Part shown: one piece after another, positions 1 through 10,054 of the stretch
How positions within the stretch are numbered: position 1 is the first letter of the stretch
Layout of the letters: each line of letters begins with the position of its first letter
Assembly: GCF_021117425.1 (NCBI RefSeq)
Contig: NZ_CP088298.1
Span: 1,364,001 to 1,428,000 of the forward strand
Source: Brevibacterium zhoupengii
Lineage (GTDB): Bacteria; Actinomycetota; Actinomycetes; Actinomycetales; Brevibacteriaceae
Length of the DNA stretch: 64,000 bases
Direction: 5' to 3'
The notes under the pieces: generated by a model
The model's input: the letters and a program-made list of their open reading frames with translations, nothing else
What the model was told of the DNA's origin: nothing
Databases searched by the model: none
Program-made: the position numbers and the translations under genes

Positions 1-1
1 C

Positions 2-3000
2 CTGGGCACAGTATCGGTCTCGACGTTCCGCGACTCACAGATCGACGTCACCGCTGAGAACCTGGCCGACGTTCCCGCCGACCTGGGACAGCGGCTGTCG
101 GCAATCGTGGACGCCGCGAACGAGCGCGGACGGGCCTATGTGCCGCCGAGCCCGGAAGTCATCGCCGCCCGGGAGCAGACGCCGGTGATCGAGCTGGCAC
201 CCGGGCAATGGCCAGGAACGCTGGTCGAGACCGAACCAAGCGTATTCGTGCGTGCGCTCAGGGACGTGACCGAAGAGGTCAAAGTGCCGAAAAACGCGAT
301 GGCCGAAGTGCGGTCACTGATGGATCTGCGCGATCGCGCGGCCGCGCTCATCGAAGGGCAGGTGGCGAACCCGGTCGATACCGATGAACTCGTTGCTCTG
401 CGCGAGGACACCCGACGCGTGTGGGCCAAGCATGTGGAGAAGTTCGGACCGATCAACCGGCACCAGACCAGGTGGCAGACGAAGACGGTCCGCAACGAGG
501 ACACCGGGGAACGTGAACAAGTACGGGTGCAGGTCAGGGTCGACCCGACACCTGCGAAGATCATGCGTGCGGATCCGATGTGGTCGTTGACGAAGGCCCT
601 CGAGGTCTACAACGACGAGACCGGCGAAGCGATCGCCGCTGATGTCCTCCACCAGAGGACTGTGGAACAGAACCGGCCCCTACTTGGAGCCGACACCGCC
701 GAAGAAGCTGTCGCACTGTGCCTCGATGCACGAGGGAGGGCCGAGCTCGACCGGATCGCGAACCTGCTGGGCACCGACGAATCAACCGCCAGGCGTGAAC
801 TGGGTGAACTCGTCTTCGACGACCCAGTGACCGGGCAGCTGGCCACCCGTGCGGAATACCTCTCAGGCAACGTACGGGCGAAGTTGGAGGCAGCCGAGAG
901 TGCCGCGAGTGAAGACGATCGGTACGCGGTGAACGTGAGAGCACTGACGGCGGTGATCCCCGACGACATTGGACTCGAAGACATCACCCCGACCATCGGG
1001 GCAGTGTGGATCCCGGCCAGTGACCATGAACAGTTCCTCCGCGACATTGCCCGCGACCGTTGGGCGAAAGTCCATAAGGCTGGCGCCGGGTTCTGGGAAG
1101 TTGAACACGGGGGAGACCGGCGCACTGTTGAGGCTATCTCCGAGTGGGGTACGGAGCGGATGCCGGTCTATGACATCTACCGGAAACTCCTGTCGGGCAC
1201 CGAGATCAAAGTCATGGACACCCTCGAGGACAAGACACGAGTGCTCAACGCCACAGAGACCGAGGCCGCGAGGGCCAAGGCCGATGAGATCGTCGAGAGG
1301 TTTGAAGACTGGGTCTGGGAAGACCCTGCCCGATCGGCACGCCTGTGCGCTGACTACAACAAACGCTTCAACTCACTGGTACCCCGTGACTATGAACCCG
1401 AAGCCGAACGGTTGAGTCTGCCGGGACTCGTCGATGACTACGTTCCACACCCGCATCAGAAGACCGCCGTGGCGCGGATCATCGCGGAGCCGGCTGTTGG
1501 GCTCTTCCATGTTGTCGGTGCCGGAAAGACTGGTGCCGCAGTCATGGGAATGATGGAGCTCAAACGTCGCGGTCTGGTCTCGAAACCGGCAGTGCTGGTG
1601 CCTGGGCACATGCTCGAGCAGTTCACTCGTGAGTGGCAGGAAATGTACCCGAACGCGAAGCTGCTTTCTGCAGGCAGTGACGACCTTGCGGTTAAGGGCG
1701 GCAACCTCAACGCCCGGAGAGCCTTCATCGCGCAAGCCACCACGGGCGACTGGGACGGGATCGTCATGACCCATGCTGCTTTCCGGCTCCTGGGAGTGAA
1801 GGCCGATACCGCGAAGCAGTACTTTCGAGACATCACCGCCGACCTGGACCAGGCGCGAGCCGACATGGAGGCCGCGACGGGGAAGGAAACGAGCCGGACG
1901 GTCAAACAGATCGAGGGGGCGAAGAAGACTCAGGAGGCCAGGCTCGAGAAGATTCTGTCGAAGGCGGATGAGACGAATCTGTCATTCGAAGACACCGGGA
2001 TCGACTACCTCACCGTCGATGAGGCCCACGAGTTCAAGAACCTCCATACCCCGACGTCGATTGCAGGGGCCTTCATTGAGGGCTCGCAGATGGCCACGGA
2101 TCTGGATATGAAGATCGGGTATCTGCGTGAGACCTACGGGGAGAGAGTCGTGACGCTGGCGACGGGTACCCCGATCGCGAACTCGATCAGCGAAGCCCAC
2201 GTCATGGCCCGGTACCTGCGCCCGGATCTGCTCGAGGATGCAGGAGTGCGCTCGTTCGATCAGTGGGGTGCCACTTTCGGGGAAACGGTCACGAGGATCG
2301 AACGCGACGCAGCTGGTCGGTTGAAGCAGCGCACACGATTCGCGAAGTTTAAGAACGTGCCCGAAATGCTCTCGTCGTGGCAGCAGTTCGCGGATGTACG
2401 CCGGTCTGAGGACCTCAACCTGCCGGTACCGGACCAGGCGGTCAACACGGCGGGGGAACGGCGACCCGAAATGGTGATCATTCCTCGCACCGAGACCCAC
2501 GCCGCGTACATGGAGTATCTCGAGGAACGGCTCGATAAGCTCAGCGGTCGACCAGAAAAGGGTGCAGATAATCACCTCACGGTCTACAACGACGGACGCA
2601 AAGTCGCCCTGGATCCCCGCATGGTTGGCGAAGGATTCAGCGGGGACGTGAAAATCAACTACGTGACCCGCCGAATCGCTAAGATTTGGCGGGAGAACCG
2701 CGACAACGAATACCTGGTCCCCGGCACGAACGATGTCTCGGCGAATAAGGGTGCGTTGCAGATCGTGTTCTGTGACCTCTCGACTCCAAACGATGAGGAA
2801 TGGAACGCCTATGACCAGATGAAGTCCGACCTCGTGACCCGGCACGGCCTCGACCGTGACCGGATCCGGTTCATCCACGACGCGAAGGACGACGAGGCAC
2901 GAGCGAACCTGTTCAAGGCCGCGCGTGAGGGGCACATTGATGTGCTCATCGGGTCGAGTCAGAAGATGGGGACCGGGGCGAACATTCAGGCCAGAGCGAT

Positions 3001-4582
3001 CGCGATGCATCACGTGGATTGCCCGTGGCGGCCGGACCAGCTCGAGCAGCGGGAGGGCAGGATTCTGCGGCAGGGTAACCAGAACGGTGAGGTCCAGATC
3101 TACCGGTATGCCACGGAGAACACGTTCGACTCGACGTCGTGGGACATTATCGGTCGCAAGGCCACCGCGATCTCGCAGGTGATGCGGGGCCGGCTGGACG
3201 TGCGGGAACTCGATGATCCTGGTGATTTGGCGTTGGATGCGCAGCAGATGATGGCCGGGTCGTCAGGCAACCCGTTGTTGATGGAGCGCACTGAGGTGGA
3301 CGTGACAGTGCAGAAACTCTCCCGTCGTGCCCGTGGCCATGAGAAAGCTCAAGCCGCGCTGCGGTTCCGTCGCACCTCGGCGGAACAATGGATTGCTCAG
3401 GTTGATCGGCGTCTGCCGGACGTTGAGTCCGCTATTGCACGACGTGTTGATACTCGTGGTGACCTGTTCAAGGCCACTGTGGCGGGGGAGGTGTTCGATG
3501 ATCGGCAGGAAGCCTCGGCAGCGATCTATGAACACATTCGTGCCGTATCGCGGCCTGGTGGCGGACTTTTGAACGGTGACGGTAACCGCGTTGAGATTGG
3601 TGGGTTCACCGTCACGGTGGACGTTCACTACAACGTTGTCGAAGGTCGCCGCTTGTTGCTGATCCCCGATAAAACGGGGGCTGATGCTGAGGCGATGCAG
3701 GTCGACGTCGACTGTGACGCGCTCCTTGATCCTCGGAGTCATGCTGAGCGGAATGTTGCGCAGCTGTTGGAGAACAAGATTACGGGCCTTGACCGTCTGC
3801 GCGACAGATTGCTGGCTAACCGTGCCGAGGCTGAGGCGACGATCGAATCGGTCGATGGGCAGTTGGGGAGACCGTTCAAACACGCTGAGGAACTTGTCGA
3901 GGCGAAGACGCGTCTGTCTGAGATTGATCAGAAGATCCGGGCCATGCAGGAGACCGAAGAACGAAAGAAACGGCAGGAGCCGACTGCGGAAGCACAGGAC
4001 GAGGCGGCGTATTCGGTGACGAAGGCCGATGTGATTCCAATACGGGCGGGTGTACAGACGGGTGAACCAGAGGTCAGCGAGTACACCGCTGACGGTCGGG
4101 CCGCCGAGGGCGCACCCTTCGTTGATGAAGCCCGTGCAGGGCAAGCTGCGCACGCCCAGAGTGCGCGGATGGGGCTGTCGGAGCGTCTGGGAGGTGAGGC
4201 GAACAAGATCACGAGCCAGGTTGAGGAACGGGTGGCTGCAGCCGTGGAGCGTGTGCGAATCGAGGCAGCGGATAAGACGAAGCTGTCTCCGGCGTTGAGT
4301 GTCTATCGGTTTGAGCTCGAGCGGTTGACTAAAATGTGTTCGACCGGTTTGGAAGCATATTCGGCCGCGATGAAATCAGCAGGAAGCAGAGTGCACAAAG
4401 ACGAGCTGAAAAACCACAAAGCACAGTTGGACGACGTCCACGGGAAGATTAGGCAGCTACAGGAGAATCTGAGCGTGGTCGAGGCGAAGGTGGCACGAGC
4501 ACCTGGCGAACTCGTCTCACCTGACCTCTACACGCCACCAACGCGTCAACCGTCGGCTGTAGTGCCCAGTATTGATTTATAG
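2..4582 (+). CDS. SNF2-type helicase, C-terminal part of a methylase-helicase giant protein (5' end outside window)
   Basis: The reading frame is open from base 2 with no stop, so the gene begins upstream of the window and the GTG at 107 is only an internal codon. Superfamily 2 helicase motifs are in order, numbered from that GTG: GAGKT Walker A near residue 470, DEAH box near 637, a TGTP motif III, and the motif V/VI block with QREGRILRQG near 983. A long charged coiled-coil tail fills the last 350 residues. Proteins of this build on conjugative plasmids and ICEs usually carry an N6-adenine methylase domain in front of the helicase. That half is not visible, so the methylase part is inference. 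Probable role: protection or processing of element DNA during transfer. It is the leftmost backbone gene here, separated from the relaxase by the cargo region. Confidence 0.85.
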   Translation: MGTVSVSTFRDSQIDVTAENLADVPADLGQRLSAIVDAANERGRAYVPPSPEVIAAREQTPVIELAPGQWPGTLVETEPSVFVRALRDVTEEVKVPKNAMAEVRSLMDLRDRAAALIEGQVANPVDTDELVALREDTRRVWAKHVEKFGPINRHQTRWQTKTVRNEDTGEREQVRVQVRVDPTPAKIMRADPMWSLTKALEVYNDETGEAIAADVLHQRTVEQNRPLLGADTAEEAVALCLDARGRAELDRIANLLGTDESTARRELGELVFDDPVTGQLATRAEYLSGNVRAKLEAAESAASEDDRYAVNVRALTAVIPDDIGLEDITPTIGAVWIPASDHEQFLRDIARDRWAKVHKAGAGFWEVEHGGDRRTVEAISEWGTERMPVYDIYRKLLSGTEIKVMDTLEDKTRVLNATETEAARAKADEIVERFEDWVWEDPARSARLCADYNKRFNSLVPRDYEPEAERLSLPGLVDDYVPHPHQKTAVARIIAEPAVGLFHVVGAGKTGAAVMGMMELKRRGLVSKPAVLVPGHMLEQFTREWQEMYPNAKLLSAGSDDLAVKGGNLNARRAFIAQATTGDWDGIVMTHAAFRLLGVKADTAKQYFRDITADLDQARADMEAATGKETSRTVKQIEGAKKTQEARLEKILSKADETNLSFEDTGIDYLTVDEAHEFKNLHTPTSIAGAFIEGSQMATDLDMKIGYLRETYGERVVTLATGTPIANSISEAHVMARYLRPDLLEDAGVRSFDQWGATFGETVTRIERDAAGRLKQRTRFAKFKNVPEMLSSWQQFADVRRSEDLNLPVPDQAVNTAGERRPEMVIIPRTETHAAYMEYLEERLDKLSGRPEKGADNHLTVYNDGRKVALDPRMVGEGFSGDVKINYVTRRIAKIWRENRDNEYLVPGTNDVSANKGALQIVFCDLSTPNDEEWNAYDQMKSDLVTRHGLDRDRIRFIHDAKDDEARANLFKAAREGHIDVLIGSSQKMGTGANIQARAIAMHHVDCPWRPDQLEQREGRILRQGNQNGEVQIYRYATENTFDSTSWDIIGRKATAISQVMRGRLDVRELDDPGDLALDAQQMMAGSSGNPLLMERTEVDVTVQKLSRRARGHEKAQAALRFRRTSAEQWIAQVDRRLPDVESAIARRVDTRGDLFKATVAGEVFDDRQEASAAIYEHIRAVSRPGGGLLNGDGNRVEIGGFTVTVDVHYNVVEGRRLLLIPDKTGADAEAMQVDVDCDALLDPRSHAERNVAQLLENKITGLDRLRDRLLANRAEAEATIESVDGQLGRPFKHAEELVEAKTRLSEIDQKIRAMQETEERKKRQEPTAEAQDEAAYSVTKADVIPIRAGVQTGEPEVSEYTADGRAAEGAPFVDEARAGQAAHAQSARMGLSERLGGEANKITSQVEERVAAAVERVRIEAADKTKLSPALSVYRFELERLTKMCSTGLEAYSAAMKSAGSRVHKDELKNHKAQLDDVHGKIRQLQENLSVVEAKVARAPGELVSPDLYTPPTRQPSAVVPSIDL

Positions 4583-4764
4583 AGCGGTTCATGCCGCCGG
4601 CTGGTAGCGACTCGTCTCTTGTGTCGTCGCAGCATTCGGTGGAGAGTGGAGCGCAAGATCTGGAAGTCGGCCGCGGTGGAGGTCTGGCTGTGTTCGCCGG
4701 TTTCCGCTACTGCGACGATGGCGCGTTCTTTGGCGGGCGAGTGCCTTGGCTTACGATCACCCAC
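4546..4764 (-). CDS. Short helix-turn-helix ORF, possibly a recombinase remnant
   Basis: A 72-residue frame overlaps the last 37 bases of the helicase gene on the opposite strand. Residues 30-48 read like a recombinase or transposase recognition helix (RSTLHRMLRRH), preceded by a basic stretch. It is far too short for a serine recombinase or transposase, has no convincing ribosome binding site and no partner gene. It could be the decayed end of a mobile element or a chance frame. Function not assigned. Confidence 0.25.
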   Translation of the reverse strand: MGDRKPRHSPAKERAIVAVAETGEHSQTSTAADFQILRSTLHRMLRRHKRRVATSRRHEPLYKSILGTTADG

Positions 4765-5315
4765 TTTCCTACGCGCACGTGCATTCAGACTGGCATGTGT
4801 TCGTTCGAAGTGTGGGTTTCAGTATCGGTAGCGCTCTCGCGGGGCTTCTTCTGGGAATAGCACCACTCACAGGAACGATGTTGCCGGCCGAAAGTGGGTA
4901 CAAGCTCGCAACTGTTTGCGGACTGCCCCTCGTAACCATTAGCAGTCTTAGTGCGCTCCTAGCTCGCAGGAAAATAGGGTGCCGAGTAAGGATCGTTTGT
5001 TCTCAAACAGGGTCACGCGATGGCAAATCCATAGACGTCTTTCCAGCGATCTCATTCGTAAGCTGTAGCCTCACGAACAGCTGTTGGCCACGGTTGAATA
5101 GGCTGCCATCCAACCTCGACGATTCTTGAAGGTACAGACAACTAGGGTGGGGCCAAATGAGGTCGTCAAAATGGAGCTAGTTTCAGTTGACGTGGCGACG
5201 AGCTAATGTCCGGCGATACCGGCACCGAATAGGTAGGTGAAATACCTATCGACAACGACACGCGCCAGCCAAACATAACTAGCTTTCTGGATATCTCACG
5301 TTGCTGCGGTCGCTA
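4583..5315. other. Gene-poor stretch between helicase and ietS
   Basis: No convincing gene. A rightward frame at 4746-5129 (127 residues) has two hydrophobic segments in its first half. Its second half is Ser/Cys/Arg-rich and unlike a protein, so it is at best a truncated remnant. Both neighbouring genes end in this stretch, so it is a junction between convergent units and a likely insertion scar. Confidence 0.4.
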
Positions 5316-7694
5316 TTAAAACCAATTCGAGGTCGGTTCTGAACTACGCGTGCGAAGACGTCCGCGTGCTTGCTGAACTGGTCTCAGGGTGCTGAAGCGC
5401 GAGCGTACTGAATCGTACATGTCGTCGGCTTCTGAATCTCCTATTACCGAGAGAAGCATTGCGAAAGGCACCTTGGTAGGGGAGTTGTCTAGAGCCCCGC
5501 TTCGACGCGCTATGTAAGAGAGCTCAAGGCGAGGAAGCTCCACTTCACCCGCGTTGAGTGTTGTTCGAAAGTGCCGAACCGTCTCCCATTTTCCACTGTC
5601 GCGAAGGTCATTCTCCGTGTTCCCCTTCGCCGGGGTGAGAGTTTTCGTAGTGGGTTCTTGGCTGGGCGTCCATCCCTGGGCGAGCAGTTGGCGTGCTTCG
5701 TCACTTCGCAGGTTGAGCTGGCGACTCTTCTCAGAAGCCCCCTTCGGAGGCCTGAACGAATGAACAAGATGGTGAGGTCGCAGAGCAAGTTCCAGCGACG
5801 CGCTGGTGTACTCCGTCGGCTGGGCAGGATCGACGGGTGAAGCATAGGCAAGGGTGAGCTGAATGCGTGTGTCCGTCGTGGACGGCTCGGCTACCGGAAG
5901 CTGATACCCCAAGAGATCGCCACGCTCGATCTCGTCTATATAGAGAACGTGGGCTTCATTCGGATTGCAGTCAAGGAAGTCATCGAAGTTCAAAGGCTGT
6001 CGCCCGTATCCAACTTCAGTCTGGAGCTTACGGTGCTGGTGCGGACGCTCGGCGAAATGGGTTGCAAAAGCGCGTAGTACGCTGCTGTTGACCCTGGGGA
6101 GCTTGGTCACCAAATCGGCAAGCGCGTGCGTCGTAACGGGTGCAGCGAAACTAGTACCTGACGCTTCGAGGAATGTTCCGTCGGATTGAAGGACATTGAA
6201 CATGCGCTGATCGGTTCCGCCAAATTGCACACCAAGCGGCTGGACTCGCGAGCCGTGACGCCCCGGCCCCATTGACGAGTATGGTGCCCGGCTCCATGGG
6301 GCCTCTGGAGCCGGAGCATCACAGGCTCCTACTGCAAGTCCATTGGCCATATCTGCCGGTACTTGAACGCGATGTAGTCCGGTGGCTTGATCCGCTTCGC
6401 CATCGTTCCCAGCGGCCACGACGAACAGCACGTCTCGGTCCCAAGCCAGCTGGTCCAACTCACTAGTCCATCGATTTGGCTCCATATCGTCTTCGACAGC
6501 CAGAGTCGGGCCAAGACTCAGGTTGACCAAACGATGCCCTTTGGCTTCAACAGCCTCTTTGATCCGGTCAAGCACCCAGTACCCTTCAAGGTCACCGGGG
6601 ATATATGGCGGAGGTAACACCCGATAACTCTCCACGGGTAGTGGTGGTTGCGGGGCGCTATCGCCTGGGTTGACAAGACCGTAGAGAACGGCTCCGGTTA
6701 CGCCTGTTCCATGAATCAGTTCATTTGGGTCGGGCGCTTCGGCAGTGAGGTCGTGTGTGGGGATAGAGAACAACGGACTAGTGCGGCGTGCCGTGTCCAC
6801 TCCGCCATCAAAAACGCCGACTGTCACATTCGTTTGAAATGGTTGCTGTGCCGCTGGGGCGTCAAGGCTTTGTCCGCTTCGGGTACCAAATCTCGGTCGT
6901 GGGCGAATCGCGGGCATTGGTCTGAGGACTCGAAGTGGGTTGAAGCGGGCGAGGCTAGCAGCGCGGCTTGACCGAAGGCTGACGGGTGTGAAAGTTAGAC
7001 CACCTACCCGGCGAATATAATCACTGTGGAGTGTTCCGTCCTCATTCTCGATCAGTTCTGTCCAACGATCGAGTGTCTCATTGTCTAGTGGTACTGGCTC
7101 GCCAAGGTGTGAAGTAAGGGGGTGAAGCACGGCTTCCCACACGGGTAGGTCAGCCGAGTCCTGATCGGTATTGCTGCGGTGCAGTACGTCAGACTCGCGG
7201 GGCAGGGATATCTCGTCTAGTTCGCGGATCTGTGAAAATGCCTGTTCTTCGGTCCGGTTCCTTCCACCATTCGTAATGAGTCGGCGGAGCTCTAAGAGTC
7301 CGTCGTCTGAGATTGCGAAAATAAGCCGGCGTGTTTGCTCAGTGGTTCGTCTCGTCTTAGTGACATATTGTCCAACGTCGGCTCTCGATCCAACTGGCGA
7401 AGCGCCCACATGTGCCAGCAGTTCGGTCGGGAAGTATGACGCGGCGAGATAGTTGGGGAGCAGCTTCGCTTCGACATAAACTCTGTTGCTTGCCCTTAGA
7501 GCCTGTGGCAGATTGGCCACCATTTCAGTCGCTTCGGTGATCTGCGGGATCAACGTAGCTTGTGCCTGTTCGACTGTTTGGGGTTCGTACTTGTCGCCGC
7601 CCCCGCCATTGGGGGCCTGGACATCGAGCTTCAATGCTTCACCGTTGACGAGCAACGGACGTGGTGCGGGGTCGTTACCCTGTTCGTCCGCCAT
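5316..7694 (-). CDS. ietS: Subtilisin-like serine protease of an ietAS defence module
   Basis: 792 residues of the S8 (subtilase) family. The catalytic triad is readable: Asp near 293 (VFDGGVD), His near 327 (HGTGVTG), Ser near 512 (GTSFAAPV), with the oxyanion Asn in AAGND near 427. There is no signal peptide, so it should act in the cytoplasm; about 250 N-terminal residues and 250 C-terminal residues flank the protease. The start at 7694 has an AGAAGGAG ribosome site five bases upstream; a frame extension to 7751 lies inside the ATPase gene and is less likely. It overlaps the ATPase gene by 20 bases, indicating translational coupling. A cytosolic subtilase next to an AAA+ ATPase matches the IetS/IetA pair known from Agrobacterium Ti plasmids and from anti-phage screens. 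The target protein is unknown. Confidence 0.88.
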   Translation of the reverse strand: MADEQGNDPAPRPLLVNGEALKLDVQAPNGGGGDKYEPQTVEQAQATLIPQITEATEMVANLPQALRASNRVYVEAKLLPNYLAASYFPTELLAHVGASPVGSRADVGQYVTKTRRTTEQTRRLIFAISDDGLLELRRLITNGGRNRTEEQAFSQIRELDEISLPRESDVLHRSNTDQDSADLPVWEAVLHPLTSHLGEPVPLDNETLDRWTELIENEDGTLHSDYIRRVGGLTFTPVSLRSSRAASLARFNPLRVLRPMPAIRPRPRFGTRSGQSLDAPAAQQPFQTNVTVGVFDGGVDTARRTSPLFSIPTHDLTAEAPDPNELIHGTGVTGAVLYGLVNPGDSAPQPPLPVESYRVLPPPYIPGDLEGYWVLDRIKEAVEAKGHRLVNLSLGPTLAVEDDMEPNRWTSELDQLAWDRDVLFVVAAGNDGEADQATGLHRVQVPADMANGLAVGACDAPAPEAPWSRAPYSSMGPGRHGSRVQPLGVQFGGTDQRMFNVLQSDGTFLEASGTSFAAPVTTHALADLVTKLPRVNSSVLRAFATHFAERPHQHRKLQTEVGYGRQPLNFDDFLDCNPNEAHVLYIDEIERGDLLGYQLPVAEPSTTDTRIQLTLAYASPVDPAQPTEYTSASLELALRPHHLVHSFRPPKGASEKSRQLNLRSDEARQLLAQGWTPSQEPTTKTLTPAKGNTENDLRDSGKWETVRHFRTTLNAGEVELPRLELSYIARRSGALDNSPTKVPFAMLLSVIGDSEADDMYDSVRSRFSTLRPVQQARGRLRTRSSEPTSNWF

Positions 7695-8838
7695 TTCGTG
7701 CTCCTTCTGCTCGCTTGATGCCTGAGGCAACCGTGGGGTGGCTGACACCAATTACCGAGGCGATCTGCCTGTTGGACAGCTCCAAGGCATCTCGCAATGT
7801 TAAGAAGAGCTTGTCACGGCGCGGCCCCGGGTCGGGCATGTGACACGCTAGCTCGTTCAGGAGGACGTCGCCCACTGGCACATCAGTAAGGATCGCGCGT
7901 CGCCGGGCTAGCAGCCATAGACGGGCCAAGTCGGAGTTGGTCATCCCGTCGGTGAGTTCGGTAACGATCGAGAGAACACTCTGGTCCATGTCTCCCGCGT
8001 CCGCGGACAGATGCTGGAGGACAGAACGCCGTTGGTTAGCATCTGGCAAGCCAAGGGAGAGAAGCCGATCGAACCGCCGTTCGGCGGCGGAGTCGAGTAA
8101 CTGCGGATGATTTGTCGCGGCGACGAGCAAACTAGTGTCAGGCCATCGATCGAGCTCAACGAGGACGACATTCACGATCCGTTTCAGTTCTCCGATGTCA
8201 GCATCGTCATCACGCCTTTTGGCAATGGCGTCAAATTCGTCGAGAAGGAGGACGCAGGGTCCGCTTTTTGCATAGTCGAGAACGGACTTGATATTGCGCC
8301 CGGAGGTTCCGAGGTAGCTCGAAACTACTGAAGATAAGTCGAGCGATACTAAGGGTAGATTCAGTGCCCGAGCCAGCCAACGGGCTGTCATGGTCTTTCC
8401 AACTCCAGGGGGACCGCTGAGCAAGATGCTCCGAGTGAGTCCGAGTCCGGCACTATGCAGCTCTTCGGCACGTTCGCGTTCAGTGACGACTTCTTTAAGC
8501 TGCGACATGACAGCTGGGTCGAGGACGAGTCCGTCGGCATCCGGAACTACGTCAACGTCGACGAGTGGATGTGCGCTGTCTGCTTCTGTCGGCAACGCAC
8601 CTGAGGTGTAACGCAGTTCAGTAATATCTGAGCCCGCGGCTATTGCGGTGTGTACAGCATCGCGGAATGATTCCGTATTATGTACTCCTGGTGGTACAGA
8701 CCTCATCAACCGAGCAGCGAGTTGCCTGACGCCGGCGCCGTGGCCACGCGTGCCGACTCTGACTAGGTCGACGATCGCACGTTCAAGACCATCGTTGGTG
8801 TGGTAAGAATTACTAGATGCGGCAGGCATGGTTACCAC
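7675..8838 (-). CDS. ietA: AAA+ ATPase of an ietAS defence module
   Basis: 387 residues. One AAA+ domain occupies residues 110-320: Walker A GPPGVGKT near 142, Walker B LLLDEFD near 195, a sensor-1 AATN near 230 and an arginine-finger-like ERRFDR segment. About 100 residues in front are helical with no recognised domain. The last 40 residues resemble a helix-turn-helix (NRQIASVIGVSHPTVASGI), which is unusual for a partner ATPase and might allow DNA contact or self-regulation. The start is GTG at 8838 or ATG at 8829; neither has a clear ribosome site. It is first gene of a two-gene operon with the protease. By analogy the ATPase is the sensor or substrate remodeller feeding the protease; this is inference from the paired family. 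Confidence 0.85.
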   Translation of the reverse strand: MVTMPAASSNSYHTNDGLERAIVDLVRVGTRGHGAGVRQLAARLMRSVPPGVHNTESFRDAVHTAIAAGSDITELRYTSGALPTEADSAHPLVDVDVVPDADGLVLDPAVMSQLKEVVTERERAEELHSAGLGLTRSILLSGPPGVGKTMTARWLARALNLPLVSLDLSSVVSSYLGTSGRNIKSVLDYAKSGPCVLLLDEFDAIAKRRDDDADIGELKRIVNVVLVELDRWPDTSLLVAATNHPQLLDSAAERRFDRLLSLGLPDANQRRSVLQHLSADAGDMDQSVLSIVTELTDGMTNSDLARLWLLARRRAILTDVPVGDVLLNELACHMPDPGPRRDKLFLTLRDALELSNRQIASVIGVSHPTVASGIKRAEGARNGGRTG

Positions 8839-9475
8839 TGTATCTTGTTTGTCTGCCTAGATCATGCTCGTATCGGTGGTAAGTTCCAGTGTTTCTGGGT
8901 CATTGTTTACCATTGCGGGTTAAGGGTAGGTTGCCGCTTAGTGTGGCATGCATTGCCCAAGGTCAGTTCGACAGAGTGTATGGCGGTTAGAATCTCATAT
9001 CGGCAGACGCAGTGTGCGCCTGTGAGCATGCGCGTACGACCTACTCCCTGCGACGTGGCATCCCTATAGCGCGATTCGGGCATGGTCAAACTCACTTTGA
9101 GCCGCTCCATGCCTTTTTATGAACCTTGGCTGCGGAAGCTGACCTGTGCGCTTCGTCTTCTCTTCCGCGCAACGACAAGTGGGGGCCGCAACTCTAGATG
9201 ACCAGGCGGAACAGGTGAGCACGATTTGAATGCGAGCAGAGAAGCTGGATCCTATGATCGCAAGAGTTGGGATCGTCGATCCCGTTCTGATTATTGCTCG
9301 GACGCCGCTTGCAAGCCAGGGGCTCCTGCTGCCGCTCAGGCCTTTAGATTTGTACGCCGCCCGGGTCGAAGGGCCGCCAGCACCTCGACGAAGCTAGGTG
9401 ACGGGCCGATAGGTGTCTCTTTAACGCGTCGCGCCCTAAATAGCCTCATGATCGTGACCTTTCAGGGTTTACGAA
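8839..9475. other. Non-coding stretch upstream of ietA
   Basis: No frame here has protein-like composition or a ribosome site. It should contain the promoter of the leftward ietAS operon, but no clear -35/-10 pair was identified. Confidence 0.4.
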
Positions 9476-9800
9476 TCAATCTGGAAATCTTTGCTCCTGA
9501 GATACGCGCGAGTCAGCACCGCAGGACAAGATCCCCAACTTTCGGCCGCTGTGGTTGGTCTGATTTTCCCCGCTGGTCGTTTCCGAGCCTGGGGGAATGG
9601 GGCGGAGGCCAGCCAGTTTAGCGAATGAGGCTTCGCATTTGATGCGCTCGGGTTTGTCGCCGGCGACTATGAGGGTCTCCGCGGCGGGATCGATGCCGAT
9701 GCCGAATTGTTCGAACACGCTCGGCCGTTGCCGAGCTTAGCGATTAGACCGCTGAGCTCCTTGGCTTCGCCAACTGCTAGAAGATATCGCGGCCTTCCCC
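9476..9800 (-). pseudogene. Decayed IS110-family transposase (C-terminal fragment)
   Basis: The leftward frame ending near 9476 contains a stretch typical of the C-terminal Transposase_20 domain of IS110-type enzymes: FGIGIDPAAETLIVAGDKPE, followed by the conserved Phe-Ala-x-Leu-Ala-Gly-x-x-Pro-Ile-Pro segment. The preceding helix (KELSGLIAKLGNGRA) is in a different frame, so there is a one-base shift near 9722. The usual downstream Arg-His-Arg-Leu-Asn-Arg-Gly-Gly block is scrambled. No N-terminal DEDD domain and no inverted ends were found. It is a dead remnant marking insertion activity beside the defence module. Confidence 0.6.
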
Positions 9801-10054
9801 CTAATGAAAACTGAAAACTATAGGGCACCCCTCGCTCGAACTCGTTGTCGCGCAAGTTCGGATTGATCTTCACCCACTGAGAATCCATCCAGGGTCCGGC
9901 CCCGTCTTCAACGAGCGCGTTTTACGAGTACGGACTTGCCGAGGTGCGGCATCTCTTAGATTGAAGGGACTGTCGGAAGAGGCTAGGCTCAAGCAGCTAC
10001 CTTTTCCAGCAGACGACGAAGCTCAAATAAGGGATCTACCTACGACTGATAATC
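9801..10054. other. Non-coding stretch downstream of the TetR-synthetase gene
   Basis: No gene seen. Base composition drops sharply relative to the gene that ends at 10055, which suggests that the boundary of the GC-rich island lies here. Confidence 0.35.

Noticed and set aside
1982..3013. 343-residue leftward frame inside the helicase gene
   Set aside because: Covers helicase motifs on the other strand; composition of an antisense frame.
4746..5129. 127-residue frame with two hydrophobic stretches
   Set aside because: Second half not protein-like, no ribosome site; kept only as a note in the gap entry.
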